Shown here in pieces: positions 31,528 through 38,266 of a DNA stretch of 38,266 nucleotides. The position numbers were made by a program, and so were the translations under genes. The DNA is taken from NCBI GenBank assembly GCA_009785615.1, contig WQVX01000008.1, positions 1 through 38,266 on the forward strand. Reading direction: 5' to 3'. Each line of letters opens with the position of its first letter. The stretch's first letter is position 1. The stretch comes from Defluviitaleaceae bacterium (lineage in GTDB: Bacteria > Bacillota > Clostridia > Lachnospirales > WQUN01). The notes below the pieces were generated by a model, which worked only from the letters and a program-made list of their open reading frames with translations, was not told the DNA's origin and did no database searches.

Positions 31528-32373
31528 TTATCCTTGGCTTTTTTGTGCAACGAGGAGTACACTACAACCAAAAGGTATTTTAAGAGTACGCTTTATCAAA
31601 AATTGTTCAAATTTCAATAAATAAAGTGCAATGGATTGCCCCACTGACTCATGCTCCTTTGCAAATTTATCAAAACTATGATGATTTTTATTTTTACTGA
31701 ATAATCTGTATGGTAATGCTTTAAGAAAAAACATAGGAGGTAAAAGTAAACTAAAAAAATATGTGGAGTACACTATATTAAAGCCGTTGTTGCAAAACAA
31801 TTCTTCAAACTGCTTTAGAGAATATCGCCTATGATGGAGCATATAGTTATCTTTTGCTGACCAAAGAAATTTATGTGCAGGAACAGTTGCAACAACTTTT
31901 CCATTTTCAGATAATAATGAATGTAAGTCACGAACAAACTTACCATCATCTTCAATATGCTCTAAAACATCAAATAGTCCAACAGCAGGCATACTACATT
32001 CCTTAACTGTAGACGAATCAAAAAGTCCCCAAACAATATTTTTTACCCCTCTTTTTTTTGAACTTAAAACGCCATTTTGCGTAGGTTCAAATAAAATAAC
32101 AGGATATCCCTGATTTGATAGTTGAACAGCATTGTACCCATTTCCGCCACCAATGTCCACAAAACCTTGATTTTCTTGCAATGGTACAAAAGTTTTTATT
32201 GCAGTAATAATACAAGCAGTTCTATGTTTGTGCCAAAAACTAGTACTATTTACGATGTCTATTCCATCTAATCCTTCAATTGGCATATCTATTTTAGAAG
32301 TATCCGGAATGTTATTTGCACAGTAAATTCCGTTTTTAATTTCCATATTTTCAAGTTTCAAATTTTCTAACAT
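31528..32373 (-). CDS. Class I SAM-dependent methyltransferase
   Basis: A 281-residue soluble enzyme with the SAM loop VDIGGGNGYNAVQLSNQG near residue 73, acidic residue in ILFEPT, and GLFDVLEHIEDDGKFVRDLHSLL followed by KVVATVPAHKFLWSAKDNYMLHHRRYSLKQFEELF, the pattern of many methyltransferases in surface polysaccharide clusters. The start follows GGGAG at ten bases. The C-terminal part has a hydrophobic SLLLPPMFFLKALPYRLF segment that may touch the membrane. Substrate unknown; the context suggests a lipid-linked glycan. It is 23 bases after the GT2 gene. Confidence 0.88.
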   Translation of the reverse strand: MLENLKLENMEIKNGIYCANNIPDTSKIDMPIEGLDGIDIVNSTSFWHKHRTACIITAIKTFVPLQENQGFVDIGGGNGYNAVQLSNQGYPVILFEPTQNGVLSSKKRGVKNIVWGLFDSSTVKECSMPAVGLFDVLEHIEDDGKFVRDLHSLLSENGKVVATVPAHKFLWSAKDNYMLHHRRYSLKQFEELFCNNGFNIVYSTYFFSLLLPPMFFLKALPYRLFSKNKNHHSFDKFAKEHESVGQSIALYLLKFEQFLIKRTLKIPFGCSVLLVAQKSQG

Positions 32374-32396
32374 TAATCAAACACTCCCTGACACAA

Positions 32397-33398
32397 TTAC
32401 TTAGCTAAAGTATTTGTGGATTTATCAAAATTATCAGCTTCTATTTCATTAAAAAGCTCACCATTAATTCTCACCTCTTTAATTGAGTACGACCTATCCA
32501 TTTGACTACCATAATAAATTTTACTAAGCACATCACTCATTAGTCCACAAACAAACAAAAATAGCCCGGCCATCAAAAAAGCTAAAGTAAGAAATGCTTG
32601 AAAATCATCAGTCAGACTTTGCCCGGATATAAAGTTAATTGTTGTCCAAATTCCACTTGCCCCACCAAGCATAAGCATAAGTATACCTATGCCACCTAAC
32701 AAGTGAAGTGGGCGTACGGAGTATTTGTGCCAAAACCAAACTGATACCATATCAATAAATCCTTTAACAGTGCGTTTCCAATTATATTTGGTTTTTCCGG
32801 CAGCTCGTGGACGATGATTTACCACAAGTTCGCCTACAGTAAATCCTTTTATTCTTAAAAGTGCCGGTATAAAACGATGCATTTCACCATACAAAGTTAA
32901 ATGATCAAAACATTCTTTTTTGTATACTTTTAAAGAACATCCACTATCATGTATATCGTCTTTTACAATAATGCTACGTAATAAATTGGCTCCTCTTGAA
33001 GTGAACCGTTTAAAGAAAGTATCTTTACGATTTTTACGCCATCCGGATACTACATCCCAATCTTCTTCAATTAAATAATCAACTAATCGTGGAATATCCA
33101 CAGGATCATTTTGACCGTCCCCATCCATAGTAATAATAAGAGGGTATTGGGCGGCTTTTATTCCGGCATCCATAGCAGCAGTTTGCCCAAAATTACGGCG
33201 TAGGCGTATAAGTTTTAAAGGATGAAGGTGTTTACATGCTTCAAATGTGCCATCTGTAGAGCCATCATCTACAAATATTATTTCATAGACATAACTTGCA
33301 TCTTCACAAGCTTGATTGATTTCTCTATGTAAATTAGCAACATTTTCCCTTTCATTGTACACAGGTACTACTATTGAAATTTTAATTAATTCATCCAC
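32397..33398 (-). CDS. Polyprenol-phosphate-type glycosyltransferase, GT2 family (DPM1/GtrB-like)
   Basis: Transfers a sugar from a nucleotide donor to polyprenyl phosphate on the cytoplasmic face. GT-A motifs: ISIVVPVYNERENV, IIFVDDGSTDGT, MDGDGQNDPVDIPRL and HDSGCSLKVYKKE. Two C-terminal membrane helices (LLGGIGILMLMLGG and FLTLAFLMAGLFLFVCG) are as in GtrB/ArnC enzymes. I use GTG 33398 (333 residues), spaced eight bases from GGGAG; the GTG at 33407 is too close to it. The lipid-linked sugar it makes is a plausible donor for the GT39-like enzymes upstream. Confidence 0.9.
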   Translation of the reverse strand: MDELIKISIVVPVYNERENVANLHREINQACEDASYVYEIIFVDDGSTDGTFEACKHLHPLKLIRLRRNFGQTAAMDAGIKAAQYPLIITMDGDGQNDPVDIPRLVDYLIEEDWDVVSGWRKNRKDTFFKRFTSRGANLLRSIIVKDDIHDSGCSLKVYKKECFDHLTLYGEMHRFIPALLRIKGFTVGELVVNHRPRAAGKTKYNWKRTVKGFIDMVSVWFWHKYSVRPLHLLGGIGILMLMLGGASGIWTTINFISGQSLTDDFQAFLTLAFLMAGLFLFVCGLMSDVLSKIYYGSQMDRSYSIKEVRINGELFNEIEADNFDKSTNTLAK

Positions 33399-33430
33399 TT
33401 TGTACACTCCCTTGTTTTTAGTACTTTATT

Positions 33431-33607
33431 CTATTTTGGACTTGTTAAGCTAACCCCATTCCATTGTCTTTTCGGCTTATTTTCTATCAGGACTTCGTAA
33501 AGGATTCCTAACAAAAGCTTTAGCATTGCGCCGTCATCCTTTTCTTGTCCGGAAAAAAACGCACGAAAATCCGGCGAAAGCAGATTAGCAGACAGGTCTA
33601 TTGTCAA
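33431..33607 (-). CDS. Small ORF of uncertain status between the GT39-like and GT2 genes
   Basis: A 58-codon frame (TTG start, TAG stop) reads LTIDLSANLLSPDFRAFFSG...MLKLLLGILYEVL...KRQWNGVSLTSPK. The composition is protein-like and visibly more GC-rich than the surrounding intergenic DNA. There is no ribosome binding site at the TTG; an internal ATG at codon 28 is possible. I do not recognise it. It may be a remnant of a longer gene, for example of a former mobile element, or a real small gene. The remaining parts of this 214-base gap hold nothing else I can name. Confidence 0.3.
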   Translation of the reverse strand: MTIDLSANLLSPDFRAFFSGQEKDDGAMLKLLLGILYEVLIENKPKRQWNGVSLTSPK

Positions 33608-33612
33608 TAAAT

Positions 33613-35829
33613 TTAACGTATAATGCGATAGGCATAAAAGCCTCTATGAGAATACACCCTCACTCTATCTTCATAGAGAAGAATTTCAGATGCTAATCCA
33701 AAAACTTCCTCTTCATCTAAAGTACTGCGCATATAAATAAATACAGCTTCTGATGGTTTCACATCATTCAAAGCTTCAGTAAATGCATCTAAATTACTCG
33801 CAATAAAAATTCTTTGGAATTCAAAAAAATCTGTATGAATGGTACGCAGGGTGCTTCCGGTAACGCCAAATGACGCAACAATTAGAGAATGAGGTTCGTA
33901 ATCTGCAACAATATTAGCTACATTAGGAGTTTCAGGAAACATATTTTGTACATTTCTATTGTAAAAGCTAAAGAAAACTAAAATTATAGTAGTTAATGCT
34001 AAAGCTCCAATTTTTATATGCTTATGTATATATCCGGAAGTATGGTGTATTATGAATAAAAAACACAGTATTATGCTTGGAGAAATAGCGATTATATATC
34101 GAACACTCATAAGCGGTGCAATTGCAGAAACAATTAGAAAATATGGTACTGTAACAAACAATAAATAAACTATTGGAGTATAATCATGTCTGACAGTGAT
34201 AAAATTAATTTTCTTATAAAAAAGCATACACAAAACAACAGAAACAATTGCCAGAACAAATATTATCAGTAGGCAGGAACTCCAAAAATCACCAAATAGT
34301 TGTCGGTTAAGGCTTGCTGCAAATTCACCAATTCTATAAAAATTATCTTCAGGATCTAAAAAATTTCTAACCGCTTCTGTTCCACGCCCGGATTGGCTCA
34401 AATGGTGTATTATATGAGGCCAAAACAAGAGGTATGCACTTGCTGCTATCACAGTAGTTATAATACAATTGCGAAGCTTTATATATTCTTTTGAAAACAA
34501 AAGCCATAATAATAACGCCAACGAAGAAAATGAAAAAAAGATTAAGAAATAATAGTGAGTAAGTGTACCGAAAAAAATCACAAACGCCAAACTAACATAA
34601 AATTTCCAACCTATATTCACTTTTTTACTGATTAGCATAAGGGCTAGATAACTTAAAGCTGTAAAAAAGAATATAAGGGTACTATACATACGAAAAAGAA
34701 CAGCATTAGACATTGCTGCATTGCTAAAACCCCAAATAATTACGGGTAACAAAGCCATCCAAGATTTATCAAAAACTAATTTTGCAGCTTTATATAGAAC
34801 TATTGCCGTAGCTGTCAACCAAAAAATATTTATTCCCGCACCCATCCAATTATTCCAAGTGTTAGGAAATAACGAGCCAACAAAATGCAATTGCATATGA
34901 TAAAATAACGGATGATTGTTAAGAGTAAGCGTATTGTATACATAACTAAAGTCGAAGCGTTCTCCTTGTTGTACTGTTATTAAATTCCAAAAATATTCAG
35001 GATAGTGCCAACTATTCCGAAAGTTTGGCTCCATATGTAGTGACATTCCTCCTGTTAATCTACCATTTGCTTGTCCAAGCGATGTAATTTCATCTGTATG
35101 ATATCCTCCCTTTTGATCTACATAGTAAACCATAGACAAGGTTTGGAAAATAATCACAAAAGCAAAAATTACCCATTGGTGAGCGATAAGCCATGTGCCA
35201 AATCCGCGAAAAACAATAAAATACCACAAAACACTTATAGTAGTAGCAACTAATAAAAATAAAAATAAAAAATAATTCGGTAGTACAACAAACCTACTAA
35301 GTGTAATACCATCAACTATCATAGACATATAATGTCTATGACCCAGACGAAGTTCCAATCCTGCCCATTCATTATTAGGGATGCGTATAGTATTTTGCCC
35401 TTCATTTAATCTAAACTGTGTAGAGTATCCATCAGAGAAGCGTGCACTTTCTTCCCTAGCTCTAAGTCTAACATTTCTATTTGGATCACTAAGACGAGAT
35501 ATAAAAACTGTTACATGGTTAAATCTCCCAATAGTACCATTCAGATTTTCAATATCTATATTCACAAATCCACGTTCGTCTGAAGTGAAAATGATATCAC
35601 CTCTAACTTCAAAGCCTTCAAGGTGATTGTAAACTTCTTCTTGATTTAAAGTTATAGTACGTTGCATCATTTGTGGTATCCCAATCCCATCAGAAATTAC
35701 TAACGAAAGAACGCAATACGCTATAATTAATGATGCAATCAATATCAAAATAGATGCATGTAGTTTATAATTTCCAAATAGATCTTTTAAATATAAACTA
35801 TGTATAGATTTAAACCAATTTTTTTTCAT
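33613..35829 (-). CDS. GT39-like membrane glycosyltransferase, copy A
   Basis: GT-C fold enzyme expected to transfer sugars from a polyprenyl-phosphate donor on the outer face of the membrane. The 738 residues hold a first membrane helix (ILILIASLIIAYCVLSLVI), an extracytoplasmic domain of about 140 residues unusual at this position (FEVRGDIIFTSDERGFVNI, ...NEWAGLELRLGHRHYM), then about ten further helices. The acidic catalytic-type motif YHTDEITSLGQANG is near residue 243, in the first large loop of the catalytic region as in PMT/GT39. The C-terminus has no membrane helix. AAAGGAG precedes the ATG by 11 bases. The right-hand neighbour is a close paralogue, so this is a tandem duplication. 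Confidence 0.82.
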   Translation of the reverse strand: MKKNWFKSIHSLYLKDLFGNYKLHASILILIASLIIAYCVLSLVISDGIGIPQMMQRTITLNQEEVYNHLEGFEVRGDIIFTSDERGFVNIDIENLNGTIGRFNHVTVFISRLSDPNRNVRLRAREESARFSDGYSTQFRLNEGQNTIRIPNNEWAGLELRLGHRHYMSMIVDGITLSRFVVLPNYFLFLFLLVATTISVLWYFIVFRGFGTWLIAHQWVIFAFVIIFQTLSMVYYVDQKGGYHTDEITSLGQANGRLTGGMSLHMEPNFRNSWHYPEYFWNLITVQQGERFDFSYVYNTLTLNNHPLFYHMQLHFVGSLFPNTWNNWMGAGINIFWLTATAIVLYKAAKLVFDKSWMALLPVIIWGFSNAAMSNAVLFRMYSTLIFFFTALSYLALMLISKKVNIGWKFYVSLAFVIFFGTLTHYYFLIFFSFSSLALLLWLLFSKEYIKLRNCIITTVIAASAYLLFWPHIIHHLSQSGRGTEAVRNFLDPEDNFYRIGEFAASLNRQLFGDFWSSCLLIIFVLAIVSVVLCMLFYKKINFITVRHDYTPIVYLLFVTVPYFLIVSAIAPLMSVRYIIAISPSIILCFLFIIHHTSGYIHKHIKIGALALTTIILVFFSFYNRNVQNMFPETPNVANIVADYEPHSLIVASFGVTGSTLRTIHTDFFEFQRIFIASNLDAFTEALNDVKPSEAVFIYMRSTLDEEEVFGLASEILLYEDRVRVYSHRGFYAYRIIR

Positions 35830-36122
35830 AATTTTAATAGCTCCTTTAGCTTTACTTGTGGATCACAAGGAATATAGCTAATATGCATTATGCAAAAGTA
35901 ATTATTTAGTGAAGGATGTATAATCTATTTATATTGCACATTATTGCATAGTTTTAATTAGAGTTCAAGTGGCAGTTATCTTTCTCTCATGCCAAAAGCA
36001 TGAAAAAAAGAGGTTATGATAGTGAGGTATAGCAAACTCATTTTATTTATTAAATTTAAATCCTTCATTGCAGAATGTTGTTTAAATTTCCTTAAAACTC
36101 AGATTTCACGTTGTTTTTAAAT
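35830..36122 (-). other. Intergenic region between the two GT39-like genes
   Basis: AT-rich 293 bases with no ORF I can support. On the minus strand there are scattered -10-like hexamers (TATATT near 35879, TATACA near 35920) and a TTGCAT, but no convincing promoter pair, and no good terminator hairpin after copy B. The last few bases before each stop and the AAATTTAACG after it are shared with the 3' flank of copy A, marking the edge of the duplication. Confidence 0.5.
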
Positions 36123-38266
36123 TTAACGTATAATACGATAAGCATGAAATCCCATACTATGATACGCTCTTACTCTATCTTCATAAAGAAGAATTTCAGA
36201 TGCCAACCTCAAAATTTCCTCTTCATCTAAACGATGGTGTATATAAATGAACACATCTTCTGATGGTTTCAAATCGTTCAAGGCTTCAGTAAATGCATCT
36301 AAATCGTAAGCAATAAAAATTCTTTGAAACTCAAGAAAATCTATATGGATGTGACGCAGATTAGGCCCGGAAACACCTGATGCAACAATTAAAGAATGAG
36401 GTTCGTAATCTGCAACAATATTAGCTACACTAGGAGCTTCCGGGAATAGATTTAATACATGCCTATTATGAATATTAAAGAAAACTAAAATTATAGTAGT
36501 TATTATTAAAACCCCAATTTTCACATTCTTTTGTAGATATTTAGCAGTACAATATATCACAAATAAAAAACACAATACTATACTTGGAAAAATGGCAGAT
36601 ATATATCTAACATTCATAATTGGTGCAATTGAAGCAACAATTAGAAAATATGGTAATGTAACAAATAATAAGTAAATGATTTGAGTATAATCTCGCTTGA
36701 TAGTGATAAAATTAATTTTCTTATAAAAAAGCATACACAAAACAACAGAAATAATTGCCAGAACAAATATTATCAGCAGATAAGAACTCCAAAAATCACC
36801 AAATAGTTGTCGGTTAAGGCTTGCTACAAATCTACCAATCCTATAAATATTATCTTCAGGGTCTAAAAAATTTCTAACCGCTTCTGTTCCACGGCTAGAT
36901 TGAGTCAGATGGTATATTACATGAGGCCAGAACAATAGATATGCACCTGCTGTTATTGTAGTAGTTATAATACAATTGCGAAGTTTTATATATTCCTTTG
37001 AAAACAAAAGCCATAATAATAACGCCAATGAAGAAAATGAAAAAAAGATAAAGAAATAATATTGAGTAAGTGCACCAAAAAAAATCACAAACGCTAAACT
37101 AACATAAAACTTCCAACTTATATTCACTTTTTTACTGATTAACATAAGAGCCAGATAACTTAAAGCTGTAAAAAAGAATGTAAGAGTACTATACATACGA
37201 AAAAGAACAGCATTAGACATTGCCATATTGCTAAAACCCCAAACAATTACAGGTAACAAAGCCATCCAAGATTTATCAAAAACTAATTTTGCAGCTTTAT
37301 ATAGAATTATTGCCGTAGCTGTCAGCCAAAAAATATTTATCCCCGCACCCATCCAATTATTCCAAATGTTGGGAAATAACGAACCAACAAAATGCAATTG
37401 CATATGATAGAATAGCGGATGATTATTAAGAGTAAGCGTATTGTATACATAGCTAAAGTTAAATCGTTCTCCTTGTTGCACTGTTATAAGATTCCAAAAA
37501 TATTCAGGATAGTGCCAACTATTCCGAAAGTTTGGCTCCATATGTAGTGCAACTCCTCCTGTTAATCTGCCATTTGCTTGTCCAAGTGATGTAATTTCAT
37601 CTGTGTTGTACCCCCTCTTTTGATCGACATAATAAACCATAGACAAAGTTTGGAGAATAACTATAAAAGCAAAAATTACCCACTGATGAGCAATTAGCCA
37701 TGTACCCAATTTACGAAAAACAATAAAATACCACAAAATGCCTATAATAATAGCAGTTAATAAAAATAAAAACAAAAAATAATTTGGTAACACAGTAAAC
37801 CTACTAAGTATAATGCCATCGACTATCATAGACATATAATGCCTATGACCCAGACGAAGTTCCAACCCTGCCCATTCATTATTAGGGAGGCGTACAGTGT
37901 TTTGTCCTTCACTCAATCTAAGTGACGTAGATAACCCCCCCCCCCCGATAGAAAAGCCCGTATTTTCTTCCCTGGCTCTAATTCTAACATTTCTATTCGG
38001 ATCACTAAGGCGAGATATAAAAATTGTTACATGACTAAATCTCCCGATAGTATCATCCAAATCTTCAATATCTATAATCACAAATCCACGTTCGTCTGAA
38101 GTGAAAATGATATCACCTCTAACTTCAAAGCCTTCAAGGCGATTGTAAACATCTTCTTGATTTAAAGTTATAGTACGTTGCATCATTTGTGGTATCCCAA
38201 TCCCATCAGAAATTACTAACGAAAGAACGCAATACGCTATAATTAATGATGCAATCAATATCAAAA
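36123..38266 (-). CDS. GT39-like membrane glycosyltransferase, copy B (5' end outside window), with a G12 tract
   Basis: Same architecture as copy A and nearly identical over the central region (about 93% by eye across the segment FSYVYNTLTLNN to KKVNI.WKF), more diverged toward the C-terminus. The frame runs off the right edge; comparison with copy A shows about 25 N-terminal residues are missing. The motif YNTDEITSLGQANG is intact. About residue 106 of the visible part, twelve consecutive G encode four Gly (FSIGGGGLSTS), where copy A reads FSDGYSTQ with no homopolymer. The present length keeps the frame open. Either neighbouring length would truncate the protein within the extracytoplasmic domain. 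Function inferred as for copy A. Confidence 0.82.
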   Translation of the reverse strand, partial: LILIASLIIAYCVLSLVISDGIGIPQMMQRTITLNQEDVYNRLEGFEVRGDIIFTSDERGFVIIDIEDLDDTIGRFSHVTIFISRLSDPNRNVRIRAREENTGFSIGGGGLSTSLRLSEGQNTVRLPNNEWAGLELRLGHRHYMSMIVDGIILSRFTVLPNYFLFLFLLTAIIIGILWYFIVFRKLGTWLIAHQWVIFAFIVILQTLSMVYYVDQKRGYNTDEITSLGQANGRLTGGVALHMEPNFRNSWHYPEYFWNLITVQQGERFNFSYVYNTLTLNNHPLFYHMQLHFVGSLFPNIWNNWMGAGINIFWLTATAIILYKAAKLVFDKSWMALLPVIVWGFSNMAMSNAVLFRMYSTLTFFFTALSYLALMLISKKVNISWKFYVSLAFVIFFGALTQYYFFIFFSFSSLALLLWLLFSKEYIKLRNCIITTTITAGAYLLFWPHVIYHLTQSSRGTEAVRNFLDPEDNIYRIGRFVASLNRQLFGDFWSSYLLIIFVLAIISVVLCMLFYKKINFITIKRDYTQIIYLLFVTLPYFLIVASIAPIMNVRYISAIFPSIVLCFLFVIYCTAKYLQKNVKIGVLIITTIILVFFNIHNRHVLNLFPEAPSVANIVADYEPHSLIVASGVSGPNLRHIHIDFLEFQRIFIAYDLDAFTEALNDLKPSEDVFIYIHHRLDEEEILRLASEILLYEDRVRAYHSMGFHAYRIIR
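37935..37946 (-). repeat. Homopolymer of 12 C (12 G on the coding strand) inside GT39-like copy B
   Basis: The only long G/C homopolymer in the window, inside an AT-rich gene. The codons are TCT ATC (GGG)x4 TTA TCT. One extra G gives VIYVT then TAG; one fewer gives GYLRHLD then TGA. Confidence 0.95.

Overview
The window looks like the chromosome of a low-GC, endospore-forming Firmicute of the Clostridia type. The main evidence is the gene order rimP-nusA-ylxR-ylxQ-infB-rbfA-nrnA-truB-ribF, sporulation genes (spmB, yaaL-bofA, a spoIIQ-like gene with a sigma-F-type promoter), a B12-dependent glutamate mutase/methylaspartate operon, AT-rich coding sequence, frequent GTG and TTG starts, and strong AGGAGG-type ribosome binding sites. 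No rRNA, tRNA, CRISPR array or intact insertion sequence was seen.

Layout. (1) 1-8656, minus strand: the transcription-elongation and translation-initiation operon, reading right to left from rimP to a ribF cut by the window edge. Its nusA and infB carry large tandem repeats coding an acidic (EYYDD) and a basic ([14 protein letters not shown]) tail. (2) 8657-17500: a mixed region with a small conserved plus-strand gene, a membrane-anchored protein divergent from cardiolipin synthase, a four-PAS diguanylate cyclase, solitary spmB, an unrecognised 175-residue protein, and a PD-(D/E)XK nuclease fused to an XPD/DinG-type helicase. Two inverted copies of a 27-bp motif lie in intergenic regions 6.2 kb apart. 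(3) 17666-25808, minus: one tightly packed operon of eight genes. In transcription order they are a shikimate-dehydrogenase-like gene, glmE, methylaspartate ammonia-lyase, an AtuA-family/DUF4387 pair, glmS, glmL, and a P-loop protein. Glutamate mutase and ammonia-lyase convert glutamate to mesaconate; GlmL reactivates the mutase. No recognisable mesaconase is present, which makes the AtuA/DUF4387 pair the best candidate in the window for the next step. (4) 26052-28464: yaaL-bofA, a divergent DUF2974-like alpha/beta hydrolase and a 55-residue membrane protein. (5) 28563-38266, minus: spoIIQ-like gene and a cell-surface glycan or glycolipid cluster (epimerase, flippase-like membrane protein, methyltransferase, polyprenol-type GT2, and two tandem GT39-like transferases).

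The most notable signal is a run of 12 G (coding strand) inside the right-hand GT39-like gene. The present length keeps the frame open, while one base more or less stops it within about ten codons. That is the pattern of an ON/OFF phase-variable gene, beside a close paralogue without the tract. Other points to check are an apparent one-base frameshift at the start of cardiolipin synthase, divergent promoters sharing one palindromic -35 box, a palindrome over the glutamate-mutase promoter, and a short upstream ORF overlapping the start of the nuclease-helicase.
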